A DNA stretch of 64,000 nt from contig CM060974.1 of NCBI GenBank assembly GCA_030765045.1, positions 50,530,839 to 50,594,838 of the forward strand, given 5' to 3'. The stretch is from Tenodera sinensis (Eukaryota > Arthropoda > Insecta > Mantodea > Mantidae). Of this stretch, positions 22,703-34,304 are shown in pieces; positions within the stretch are counted from its first letter, which is position 1, and the number at the start of each line of letters is the position of its first letter. The position numbers were made by a program, and so were the translations under genes. The notes under the pieces are model-generated. The model was not told the DNA's origin. It searched no databases and saw only the letters and a program-made list of their open reading frames with translations.

Positions 22703-24049
22703 TATTGTGTGCTTGGATTAAAAGTACCTTGACATTTAAGATACGTCATTTGACCTCCATCGCTCATAACTTTTTAAGAGTTTATGCAGAAGCAATAGTA
22801 AACATTGAAATTATTATTATACTTGTTTCCGTAGGTAAATTATTCATATTCTTACAGGTTACATACATAATGTTATGCTTTCTGCTTGCACTAAACACTA
22901 AGAAATCAAAATTTGTGTAATGTCTACTAACTCCCATCTTCCATCATGCAACAGATACCCTCACACTCTAATTTGCCTTCAAATGTTGGCAGCTCTTTGT
23001 TTTAAACAGCTGAGCCACAAAATTACTTCTATCGGCCTCTACAAGATAACTGCAAGATTATCCCTTCCTCTCCTTCTGGTGCATTTTGTTGAACTTTAAA
23101 CCGTTTTTGTACTACTATATTCATGTTACGCAAGTAAATGTTACAATTATAATGAAAATTAAGTCGTGTTGAAACACTTAACTTCACTTCCATGTAATTA
23201 ATCTTGATTGATTTCAAGAGATAAACTTACTATCCTTGGGAAATTCCGATGATGGGGGCAAGTTTAGCGCTTTAAACTGGTCAAGATCATTGCATTTAAG
23301 TGATGTTAACTGTTTCAACACTGACTTAATTTTCATTATAATTTAGATGTGCATGATTGCTATAACTTATTCAAAGTTACGTAAATATTGCAAATTTGCT
23401 TAAAGATTTTCGTGCACATTTAACACTATATTAAACCGGTTTATTGCACAAATATTATCAATACACCTTTAGGAACAATAATTCACACTCATAATATGGT
23501 ATTGATACATGTATGTGTCTGCAATATCCATTTATTTGAAGGTGCACAAATTTCAGAAACGAGATACAATGTGGGAACGCAGTGTATCTCCTATGTAACC
23601 ATATTCAACAAAAAGCTCTTTGGGTGACTCTAGGAGTTCAACGAGACAATATAATGTTCCAAAACAATGTTAATGTAATGTATTATTTATGTAGGTACCT
23701 AACATTCACTAACGTACGTATATGTGACGAAAATGGGATTTGAGCCAATACGCATTTTTAAATTGCGGTCCAATAAATGATCTAATAGTGGGTACATTTT
23801 ATCAAATCAAGTATTAAAATTGAAAAGTGTCTAATAAGCATAAACCAAGAAAGTACACACGGAATAGTATGGTTTCACGGATTCAATATTAGAAATGTAA
23901 TGATGTCTCCGTCTGTCAAACAAATATTGCTGTAAACGTGTAGGTAAGCGATGGACATTGCCATTTAGTTTTTACGCAACATTCAAAGCTGAATATCACA
24001 GAAAATTTGTGATTAAATCAGATGAAAGTATACACTTAATTTTACTTAC
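22703..24049. other. First intron of the minus-strand gene, no gene seen
   Basis: AT-rich; no recognised repeat or coding region. Confidence 0.35.
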
Positions 24050-24110
24050 AGTAACGAAGAAATATGCTCTAACACATCTCTCCGCACAATTCACTGTTGT
24101 TTGGAAACAA
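24050..24110 (-). other. Putative non-coding first exon, minus-strand zinc-finger gene
   Basis: On the minus strand 'gagcatatttcttcgttact' is followed by donor GTAAGT (intron starts at 24049). It aligns with the putative plus-strand exon at 24466-24521 over about 50 bases (ttgtgc.gaga..tgttag.gca.tatttc....tactgta). Two similar sequences, opposite strands, each ending in a consensus donor, fit first exons of two duplicated genes. The upper boundary is a guess. Confidence 0.45.
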
Positions 24111-24465
24111 GGTAAGTAGAGCAGAAAGAGTAGAAATAAGTAGAAAGTTTGGAAATACAATATAACAGAAACACGAGCACGAACATACATATATTCCGGT
24201 TCGCGTAACGTAAGGCAGCCAACGCATTAGAAATAAAATTACTATTATTACAACATGAGTTTAGATTAGATTAGAAAGCACGCAGTAAGTTGTACGACCT
24301 CAGTATAGTTCTGAATATTTAACTCTACCCATATAAAAGTAACGCGTGTCTTTCGTTTCTAGACTTTCCTCGGAAAACCTAAGATTTCTCATAGGTTGGC
24401 TGTACTACGTTACTCGGCCCTGCATGTTCTGAGCCGCCTATCTTGTATTCATTTCGCTTTTTCCT
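24111..24465. promoter_or_regulatory. Putative bidirectional promoter of the two zinc-finger paralogs
   Basis: About 0.35 kb between two divergent homologous exon candidates. A TATA-like TATAAAA lies at 24332-24338 on the plus strand, and there are a few CpG-containing stretches (ggttcgcgtaacg at about 24199). Inferred from position only. Confidence 0.35.
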
Positions 24466-24521
24466 AGCAAGTGTGCAGTGTGCAAGAAAGTGAGTTAGCA
24501 GTTATTTCACCAATACTGTAG
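24466..24521 (+). other. Putative non-coding first exon, plus-strand zinc-finger gene
   Basis: 'ttatttcaccaatactgtag' ends at a strong donor GTAAGG (24522). It is similar to the minus-strand candidate at 24050-24110. It would splice to the acceptor at 37026. The start is unknown. Confidence 0.45.
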
Positions 24522-26114
24522 GTAAGGCGAGGTGTTCTACTCCAATCTTATTTAATAACAAGTTTGCAGTAAAATTTAGCTTGGGATTATTTGTGAAAAA
24601 TAAGATTAAAAATATTCTGTTATTTCGGAACCTTGATACACAAATCGGGACTCTTTCTGAAGAAGAGCCCACAAATCATGTGTCACATTACGTTCCCTTA
24701 ATTGAAACTTAAAACTAACAAGGCTGTACGTTTATAAAGGACATGAGGACGATTTAATAGTGGGCTGTTGATAATCAAGTGCTTGTTACATCCGCTGTTT
24801 GCTTTGTTCATGTTACTGGGTATCTGACTCACTGCTAGCGTTTTCAACCTCTAAACACAAACTGGTGTGTTTTAGATTGTGTATGTGCTAAAACACTTCA
24901 CATCACTTATCGCGGACATGTAGCATGATTTTGCACAAGTTGTAGTAATACATGTAATTAGTAATTCCTTCCAACGATATGGTAGCTATACCGGACGTTC
25001 TATAGGATGCTGGCTCAATTTCAACCTCATTGTGCAAGACCACCAAAAACACGGCAGTGTTCTTAAAACTGCTTATATACAGGTTACCTCAGATATAACG
25101 TATTAACTAAAAAAACAGTATTTCGTAAAACTGCTTGTATAGACCTAAAACCCCCTCCCACCTAACATTGTATATATATGGGGAGCGGAAAACTAACGGT
25201 CATTTCATTCTGACGAAGGCCATGGAGTTTAGAATGGCCGAAAGCTCAATATTTTCAATCCTCACACGGCTGATCGCCCGTGAAACTATAATAAATAACG
25301 TGCGCCGTGAAAGCTTTAAATCTTACAATATCTTAGCCTTGTTAAGCTCTGTGGAAGAACATATACGTATTTATTGTACTAGATGAGTACACCGTGATTA
25401 CCTGAATTCCCTAAATACTTAAGAAGGTATTGTGCCTTCATTTGTGTTATTACAGTGAGTGTTTGAAGCATTTTGCGCACGTGCCAAATTGAAGCAGCGG
25501 CAAACTTACGCAGACGAACTCCATCGAAAAAAAAGAATTTTTTTATCCCAGAATATTTATTAGGCACATATAAATATGTACCCAAAATTCTAGCTTCTAA
25601 AAGTGCCTCAAACCCCCAAAAACAATTCCAAAAGTTCAGCAAAAAACCGAAAATTTTAGAGATAACGCTCACGATAAAAGACATTCAAACGCAGTTTCTG
25701 TACACATCCGCCGCTTCTCTCCTTCTCTACACTCTCCTTGTCCCTCACCTTTCTCGATTTTATCCCCGAACCTAAAAAACTAAACTACACCTAACTAACA
25801 TGGCACCAAGCTAACATGGCACTCCCAAACATTACCAGCCGTAACATAAACAATCTTCTACTACAGGTGACCAAAGTGAACAATAAATAACTTTCTCTGA
25901 TGCAATATTGGGGAGCATTTTGACTATGGGGAACACCAGAGTAAATTTTATACTGTTTCAATGCCATTTTATAAATGTTTGGTGGGGTTGGTCTGCGAGA
26001 GTTTGGCCGAAGCAGCATACTATAGAATGTTTGTTATGCTTATATATTGAGTTAAAGATGTATATGTTTGAAATAATGCAGTAACATTACTTATGGTTGT
26101 ATATTGCAGTCCAG
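24522..26114. other. First intron of the plus-strand gene, no gene seen
   Basis: No coding or repeat similarity recognised; short frames only. Confidence 0.35.
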
Positions 26115-26127
26115 ACTGAAGATAAGT

Positions 26128-26370
26128 GGCGGCGCCGTGGCCGAGCGGTTAGAGCGCTCGCCTACCACCTAGACGGCCCGGGTTCGATCCCAGGGACCCG
26201 CATGTGGTATTCGTGGTGAACGAAGTGGCATCAGGGCGGGTTTTCTCCGGGTGCTCCGGTTTCCCCCGCCATCTCATTCCACCGGTGCTCCATCTTCATT
26301 CCATGTATCATCAGTGTCACCGCCTGCGGTGCCATAGCAGTAAAAGTGGGCGTTAAACACTACAAAAAAA
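26128..26370 (+). mobile_element. tRNA-derived SINE (family D), perfect 13-bp target duplication
   Basis: ACTGAAGATAAGT at 26115-26127 and 26371-26383. The head is tRNA-like throughout (box A gtggccgagcggtt, box B gggttcgatccca), with a GC-rich body and a tail ...cgttaaacactacaaaaaaa. The perfect duplication and intact promoter boxes suggest a recent insertion. Confidence 0.93.
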
Positions 26371-26394
26371 ACTGAAGATAAGTTGTCGCATACG

Positions 26395-26650
26395 TCCTTT
26401 TCTTTTTTGTTTTGTTTTTTTGTCGTTAACGCCCCCCAGTGTAGTGTCATATGGGATGGTGAATGAATGAAATGAGTGAAATTATGCTCAAGTAAGCCTG
26501 AGGTCCATAGAGTGTTAAGTTTCCTGACATTGGTCTTCTCAGGATAAGGGAAAACCTTGGAAAAAAACCATATCCGGATAACTTGCCCTAAATGAGATTC
26601 GAACTCACGGACATGAGGCAGACAAGCTGCCACCACACTACAGAGGCAGA
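26395..26650 (-). mobile_element. tRNA-derived SINE (family A)
   Basis: Minus-strand copy: T-rich start (the A tail), 'gtcgttaacgcccccc', 'cttctcaggataagggaaaa', box B as gagattcgaactcacg, box A near 26630. Matches 9653-9913. Confidence 0.85.
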
Positions 26651-27236
26651 CACGCACACATGTAGCATTCTATTGCACAACTTGAAGTAATATATGTAAT
26701 TAACAGTAATTCACACCCACAGTATGGTAGTTACAGTTATATAAGTAGTTATGGATGTATATACTTAAAACAAAGCTATATAACTGAGGTCACTTATATG
26801 GGAGGATGTGCAGCCCCGACTTTAATGATGCAACATTATATTCTTAAACCTGACTCAGGGATCTCCATCTAGGGGATATGTGAATAGCGACCACAAGGTA
26901 CCCAAGCTGAGCGGAACATTACTTCCACTTACTGGTGTTTTGCTCCTCACTGTAACTTTTCTATCTGACCTTACCTTGGTCATCTCTTGTTCTCTTCCGA
27001 CCCCGATGCTATTAGGGTTTCTGAGGGCTAGGGAGTCTTTATTTTTCCAACCTCTACATTTCTCTAATTTCTCTATAAATCTTAACCCCTAACATGCTGA
27101 CCTGTCATGGCATGTAATACGTGCTCTGATTGGTAATCAGAGGATATGGTCGGTTAATTTATTTTGATAAGTCTCCCAGTCAGGTCAGTGAGACCCATAA
27201 ATCAACGACAGGTGTGGTCCTCCAGACATTCTGGGA

Positions 27237-27395
27237 GTTGTGAGAGAGCGATGTGACCGCCAAAACATAAAAATATGGTGCTCTCTAAAAATCGGTTACT
27301 ATACTGCTATTGCTCTATCAATATATTAAATATTGGAGAGCAAGAGGATTAATGACTTCATTGTCAGAAATCCAGCATTAGCTAACAACAACATA
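27237..27395 (+). mobile_element. Short retroposon with a LINE-derived 3' tail
   Basis: The head 'gttgtgagagagcgatgtga' is shared with 36790-36940. The last ~65 bases (attggagagcaagaggatta ... agctaacaacaac) match the 3' end of the LINE at 32270-32812. A SINE that borrows its partner LINE's 3' end is the likely reading. The head has no obvious tRNA boxes. Confidence 0.65.
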
Positions 27396-28430
27396 TTCTT
27401 AAACCACTACATATTAACTCGGTAGTTTTCCACCTACTGAGGATATTATAATACAAGTACTTCTGACGAAACAGCATTTTTTGCACAAATACAATATTAA
27501 GATTGTATATTGTGAAAAACACTTAGCATCGATCGAATTCCACAAGCTTTCAAAGCCAGTACCATAAAATAAAAGATAGATTATCTGGTTTTGTTGGTCC
27601 TGGATGATGTGTGAAGAGTAAATGGTAATGTCCATATGTTTACAGATTTACACTAACACACACCTTACACATGGAGGTATTTAATTATGTTTGCAATATA
27701 GAATTGGTGAAGACATACTCTTCCACGTTTGGTTTTTTCTTTATTGGGCAGGAAAATGAGGGACAGTAATGATCAGTTAAGTGGAGGCATCAGTGAAATT
27801 TGGACAAAAATAACAAAAAATGTGATTTTTCGTTTTTTGCCTTAAAATTATGTCTGTACCTTGTACTTTCAGAATCTACCGTCATTTACTCCTCATCACC
27901 ATTTAAAAGGCTGTTACGCCATGATTTAAATGCCCATGTGTGGGTGGGCGTGGCTGCTGAAATGCACTCATTATCCCATTGCAGCAAAATCACGTACAAT
28001 TTTGAAGTTTAAATCGGGCGGTCTGATTCAGTTCTGGTGGATGTAAGTAGAGACATCTTGTGGGATTTTCTGCAAACATTCATGGCCGTGAAACAGACCA
28101 TTGTTTGCTGTTTTTGCATGCTTGAACCATGTGGTTGGATTTTTCTGAATTTTATTCAAGATTACACACCCTGAAGTAGAGAGAAGTCATCTTTATTGTG
28201 GTGTTCATTTAGATAAGTATAGTTTAGAATAATAATAAGTATAATATAAGCAGGGAATACTAAATAAGTATCTTCTTGCTGTAAGTGAAAATCTAAATTC
28301 TTTATTTAGTTGTTTGTAAACACACAACCAGCTGACTCTGTTCTCACTATAATTTATTGTACAGTTGTAAAGCTTGTACACTAGGTGGACCAGATTTTCA
28401 TTAAATTATCATTAATTGGTATAAAATTAT
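27396..28430. other. Intronic DNA, no gene seen
   Basis: No recognised coding or repeat similarity. Confidence 0.35.
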
Positions 28431-28437
28431 TCTAAAA

Positions 28438-28860
28438 TGGGTAAGCAAAAGCAAACAAAGAAATCTCTTGCAGCAAGAAAAAATAGATATAGATGGCAAA
28501 CTGGCAAATCTCAGGAGGAAACAAACATAACTAGATCTACATTAGATCTTGGAGAAGCAGGTTCAAGTAGTAAACAATTGTGGTGACTTCAGTTATCAGT
28601 GAATTTAATGAGTTGTTAGAATACTCTCTATGTAAAGAAAAGAGTCACAGCTAGAAAAGTAAGTCCAGTCAGCAAAAGAATTAGTAATGTTAGCGATAAG
28701 GGAAGATTAAAGCAGAGTGCACTGAGTACATTAAATACATTTAAATCAGCAAAAAAAAAAAAAACAGTTAAGACAATTAAGAGTAGCAAAACTTAAAGAA
28801 GAAGAAGAAGCTAAACAGTTAGCTGAAGGACCTTCATATGCTCCAGGGGAATTCTAAAGC
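28438..28860 (+). other. Coding-like remnant, lysine-rich, unassigned
   Basis: Starts MGKQKQTKKSLAARKNRYRW with an ATG in reasonable context, and continues in shifted frames with Lys/Ser-rich text and an A-run. It resembles the basic N-terminus of a transposon-encoded protein but I cannot name it. Broken by stops after about 50 codons. Confidence 0.25.
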
Positions 28861-29765
28861 AGTAAATGTATGTTGTGATACACTTAAAACTTTAAAGACA
28901 TTTTTCTCTGCTTTCTATTTTTTCACATATTTCAATCTTCAAAATGCATCTTCTCATACAGTTCTTAATAGATTTCCTTTAAATTTTGCACATATGTTCT
29001 TAGATAGTTGCTTCATAAATCTTAAATGCTCTAGATGGAGTAGTTTAGTTGTTATTGAATTTTTATTTTGAAAATTATTAATAATTTGAAAAAAAATGGA
29101 CATTGAGTTATTCAATATTTTTTTCCTCCAAAACTGTTTGACATAGCCAAACAAAAATACCAGGTTTTGTAGACATAATCTAGGGAAACATATTGCCAGT
29201 TTAGTTAACTTAGAACAAATAATATTTTATAAGAAGCATTTGCTATACTAGCCTAAAATTGCAGCAAATAAACCACTATTTTTTTTTTTTTTGCAAAAAC
29301 TATCTTGCATAGAAAAGTGAAATTTGGTAAACCTTCTAGTTATGCTTTGGCACACATTCATACAAATTTTCACTTCATTGTGACAGAAATTGTGGATTTT
29401 TGTCATTTTCACAGATGCCTCCCCTTAAGGAAGATATTCATTTTCTGTTATATATTAATTTATTTTGAAAGAACAGAGGAATGGATATGTTTCCAGGGTG
29501 GTTCTGTGTATTAACAACCAGTAGTCTAGCCAGTAGGAGCATTACCAACCGAAGAAATGCATATCCCCTCAAAATATCAACACTCCGTAACTGAAGTGCT
29601 GATACATGAATGCGTGATGAGACATGAAGTAGTAGTATATAGTAATAATGATAGTAACTTTGGTAGAAATTCCATATTTTGGTTTTCTACTTGTAGTTCC
29701 TTAGTAATGTTTGGTACTGTTCTGTAAACTTAAAATCAGTTATACAAAGAACTATTTCCTCAAGG
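28861..29765. other. Intronic DNA, no gene seen
   Basis: AT-rich, no recognised repeat. Confidence 0.35.
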
Positions 29766-29769
29766 AAAA

Positions 29770-32110
29770 TAGTATGGCTGATCCCAGTACATCGAAGGGA
29801 TATAAGAGTCCATGAACATCTCAAAGATCAACTTCCGGGGTGGACTTGGACTGATGTATTTCGTTTTCGCCGGTCGCCCATTAGCAAACGGTTCAAGATA
29901 CTTGAATCCAAGTTCACTATGAGAACACAGACATCCTCACCAGAGGACATGGAGCTAGAGGAATCTGCCCACACTGGGAAAACCCCAGTGGAAAAGAGGT
30001 GGGAAAAAGCCTCGGACAGGAATATCAGCCCAAGACAGAAGAAAAGAGCTGAATTAATTTGACAACTGCCTACTCCAAAGTAATGCAAAGTTAACTTGGA
30101 GTACTTGTCCCATACAGATATTGACATGGCTATCCTACAATGGAACATGCCTGGTATTAGAACACAGCGACCAGAACTTGAACTTTTGCTCAATAAGAAG
30201 GAACCTTTGGTCACATGTTTGCAAGAGACTGAGTTACGTCCACAAGATGCTTTCCATCTTTCTATCTCAGTAATGGTGCCATGTTACACCAGAAGTAGGT
30301 GTTCTGGCATGTGGTGATGCTATGATGCTTGTCAGAGATGATGTATATATGAAAACTATACCCTTATGTTTGGATATACAGTCAGTCACCATAAACATTC
30401 TAATGCCAACCATCGAGTTTAGTATTTGTAACATTTATTTGCCTCTGTCCCATGTTTCCTTGCCTATTGATTTAGAAGGTCTAGTTTCCGAGTTACTAAT
30501 ACCATTTCTGTTGGTGAGAGACTTCAATGCACACTTTGGAGTTCAAGTTGCGCTTGTGCAAGGGGCAATCTCATCACTGATTTCTGGGACAGTTACAACC
30601 TAACTCTCCTCAACACTGGAGAGCCTACATTTCTTTCTCTTTCAATAGTTCCTCACACCTTGATCTTGCAGTTTGTTCACCTCAGTTGACAGTCCGTACA
30701 ATGGAATGTCATTTCTGATTTACATTCTAGTGACCACTTTCCATGTCTTATTAGTCTCTTAATGCAAGATACATGTTCCACGCTTATGCCCAGATGGTAT
30801 TTGGACCATGCCAACTGGAACCTTTACACCCATTTGGCTGAGTTTACGTGCAACGAGCACGTCAGTGAATGGTGTGGCGCAATGATTTGGCAATACAAGA
30901 AAATGCACGACCAGTCCATTAAGGATAGCAAAAAGACATCATGGAGCAAAGTTGTAGCTTCATTTCACTGACATACACCTTCCTCAGTGATACAGAATAG
31001 GTTAAGGCACATTGCAGCTAAATCGACCCATTTACCCATAGCAGGACTGAAAACAGCCACAGGATCAACATCGATCCATTTGATGTGGCCAACATGTTTA
31101 GCAATGCTTTTGTTTGGATAACTACACTTCTGAGTTCCTTCCAATTAAAACTTAGGTGAAATCTCAAGGCTCCATGTTTCGTTCTACAAACATAGAAGAT
31201 TAAAATTACCTTTTCACCATGGTGGAGTTAGAACATACTCTTTCATCTTCGCAACTATCGGCACCAGGACCAGATGGTATTCACATACAGTTGTCACAAC
31301 CACTCTCTCCTGAAGGTAAGGCATTCCTGCTCGTGGTCTATGATCATGTTTGGGTTGACAGTATAGCTCCAAAAATTGGTGGGAGGCCACCATTATTCTC
31401 ATTTTGAAAGCTGGAAAGGATCGTCATCTTTCCTTCTGCTACTGTTCTATTTCCCTCACCAGTTGTGTTTGCAAGGTGACAGAGCGTATGATCAATGGAT
31501 GATTGGTATGGTGGTTGGAAAATCGTGCTCTACTAACATCCAGTGTGGTTTTCGACTATGCCGTTCAACTGTAGATCATCTTGTGTCAATATCACACAGA
31601 CAATGAATAGATTTATGGAGAACTGACAAACTGTTGGCATATTTTTCAATCTTGAAAGGGCTTATAATATGTGCTTGCGAGCAGGGATTCTACGCTCCCT
31701 GTATAGGTGGATGCCTACTGCTGTTCATTCAGGAGTTTATGAAAGACCACCTTTTCTGAGTAAGGGTTGGCTCAGTTTTTTCGAATTCTTTTGCTCAGGA
31801 GGAGGGAGTACCTCAGGGCTCGGTAATATGTGTCAACGTGGTTTGCTATAGCAGTTAACTCCATCTGGAAATGTGTTCATCCTGTTACCTTTATTAAATG
31901 GGAGCCTGCTCCTCTTTGTCCACTGTGCGACAACGTTTTGTCAGTCTGTTACATGCTGCAAGAGTGTTTTCTTAGCGCATCTTTGAGACTCTCTGCAGCT
32001 GCCTGCTAGACTTGCAGAGGTCTTGGTGGATGGCAAACAGGCATTCGAAAGGGTTTTTAGGTTTTTAGTGGAGAGTAAATGAGCTTGAGAATTTAAAACT
32101 TTAAACATCT
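29770..32110 (+). pseudogene. I-type LINE, copy 1 (endonuclease, RT and Cys-knuckle remnants)
   Basis: Order on the plus strand: the end of ORF1 (29770-30060); an AP endonuclease with ILQWN (30132), CLQET (about 30219) and RDFNAHFG (about 30520; the family has GDFNAH); a reverse transcriptase with SAPGPDGIH (about 31258), an ITSCVCKV-type region and a GFR-x-R-S-T-x-D-H patch (about 31545); and a closing CPLCDN...C knuckle (about 31918). Stops and frameshifts occur throughout, and the YADD motif is not seen. The most similar copy is at 49390-55060. I-clade membership is inferred from motif wording. Confidence 0.75.
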
Positions 32111-32269
32111 AGTTTTTCTACTCTTTTGACATCTTTATCACTTTGTTTTAATGCTGGCTTTTGTCATTCTGTTTTGTATAGTTATGTATATCTATTTTCC
32201 CTTTTACTAGTAATTTCATCTTTTATTGAAATTTATATCTGTCCTTTCAAGTTGTCACCAAAAAACCAA

Positions 32270-32812
32270 ACTATTATAGAATGTTGGAAGATGCTTAGCC
32301 ATCTAACAGCACTTCAAAAAACACCTAGTCTTCCAATGGACACCGGCTCACTGTGGACTGAGTGGTAATGAGAAATCTGATTTTCTTGCAAAAAAGGGTA
32401 CCAGCGGTGTACAAAAATCTATAGTTAATTTACCATTTTATGCAGCTAAAGGATTAGTCAACTCTGAATTCAAAAAAATTATTGCAAAATATTACTGTGA
32501 AAAATCAAAAAATAAAAGATGGGAACTACCAAACATTCAAACAGTGATTCCTGAGTATCCTCGAAAAACAGCAGTTGCAACCTTCAGGTTGATTACAGGA
32601 CATGATTGTCTGGCAAAACATTTAAACAGAATTGGGATATATTCTTCACCACTCTGTCCTCTATGTGATCTGCAAGAGGAAATGGACCGAGACCACCTTC
32701 AAATATGCCCGGCCACTTCTAGTGCCCCATCCATCAGTGAAAAATATTGGAGAGCAAGAGGATTAATGACTTCATTGTCAGAAATCCAGCATTAGCTAAC
32801 AACAACAACATA
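32270..32812 (+). pseudogene. LINE 3' end: RNase H and Cys-knuckle
   Basis: A second LINE family. The RNase H end (GLSGNEKSDFLAKKG region, about 32345) leads into a frame open to 32795 with ATFRLITGHDCLAKHLNRIG, the knuckle CPLCDLQEEMDRDHLQICP, and KYWRARGLMTSLSEIQH. The 3' tail is agctaacaacaacaac. The tail alone recurs at 36540-36666 and on the short retroposons at 27237 and 36790. Confidence 0.8.
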
Positions 32813-33009
32813 TCTGTCCTTTGCTATGAATTGTTTTTTAAGGGTGCTGATAACTGTGTAGTTGAGTGCCCTTAAACCTACATCTCTCTGTCTCTCTCTC
32901 ACATTTATGAATTATGAATTTGTGATAATTATTATGTGTAGGTATCTGTGTGTTTATATATATATCAGGATTAAATATTTTTGTTTAACTATGCCAACTG
33001 AAAATAATG

Positions 33010-33840
33010 TAAGTTAAAAAGACAAACCAAAGATTTCTGGAAAAATGTTTTTCAAGGAGGTATTCCAATAAGAGGACAGACACGTGAAATTACATTTTCC
33101 ACAAGAAAGTACTTTGAAGATGAAAGAGAGAATAGGAACCTCTAACTTCTATTGCTAAAGCCCTAGATAGAGTTGCACATGCAGTGGGAATAAGTAACAA
33201 CACAATTGTTAAATTAGGCAAAGCAAAATATGAACTGGAAGTGAACCATCTTCATCCTAATTCATCATTCTGTTATTTTAGATAAAGCTCTGATAATGGC
33301 AACCATAAAAGCTGACATGCTAGAATCGTTTATTCACCTCAATGTGCCAGTCAGCCGTAACATTAAAAAATGTCAATTATTGGAATTAGGAAACAAACTG
33401 CAGTTTCCACAGTACATAATAGACAAAATTGCTGCTAAACAGGGACATAAAATACTTAGGCTTCTTCCATACCATTGTCATTTTAACATAATAAAGTTAA
33501 TTTGGGCTCAAATTAAGAGATATGTTGCTCGTAACAATAAATACTTCAAAGTATCATCTGTGATTTGATTAACAGAAGGGGCATTAGCAAACATAACACC
33601 TGAAAATTGGAAGGATGCTGTTCCTCTTACCAAAGGAGTTATATCATCAGCATGGGAAAATGGAAGGCCTTTTGGAAATAAGAATGGATGACCTTATGTC
33701 TGTGGGAGGTTCCAGCAGCTCAGATGGAGACCATGGCAATGATGATGAAGATAACGACGATATCACTAGTAACAACAGTACTAATGATTGTGATTTGCAA
33801 ATGAGTGGCATTTTCCCATTGGAATAAAAGATCAAATTAC
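33010..33840 (+). pseudogene. Mariner-like transposase remnant, internally deleted
   Basis: N-terminal text (GGIPIRGQTREI) is followed, after a deletion, by the C-terminal half of a DDE-superfamily transposase: TIKADMLESFIHLNVP (about 33300), LQFPQYIIDKIAAKQGHKILRLLPYHC, FNIIKLIWAQIKRYVARNN. Relatives read PPYHC.LNPIELIWAQVK. A stop precedes an acidic Ser/Asp-rich end (about 33690-33827). Same family as 46150-46790 and 52240-52870. Confidence 0.7.
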
Positions 33841-34304
33841 AAGTGTTGTTCTTTTATTCAATATGATCTAGTTAAAATAGCTCCACAGTAGCTCTCGTAT
33901 TTTATTACAGTTAAGCGAACAAGGACTTAGGTTTCCTTATCGACTTCCTTGTAATATTGCATTAGGCAGACCATAATTCCTTATTTTATAATAAATACTG
34001 ACATAGGTTAAACATTTCTGTTGAATATTTATTGTTGTTTTTGTTTGTTGCCTTAATCTATTATTATCTGTTATTGTGCACAGTTGTTGGTTCCTGTGAT
34101 TTTGTGCAGCAGTTATCAGTGGATCTGCTACACAGTTGGTCACCATGTGGACAGCAGCATTAAAAGTGGCAGCACTGTTGTTTCCACTGGTTGAAATGTT
34201 AATCAACTACTAAGGATGTGAACACTTTAGTTCCCTGATGTGGGAGGGTTGTTTGTAAGTTAGTCATGATTGTGTGTTCTTTGCAAGACAGGATCTTTTT
34301 CATA

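Noticed and set aside
26128..26200. A genuine tRNA gene (intact boxes A and B).
   Set aside because: The tRNA-like part continues into a SINE body and A-rich tail and is bounded by a 13-bp target duplication.
30096..32795. Several separate small protein-coding genes.
   Set aside because: They are fragments in different frames of decayed LINEs, recognised by endonuclease, RT and Cys-knuckle motifs.
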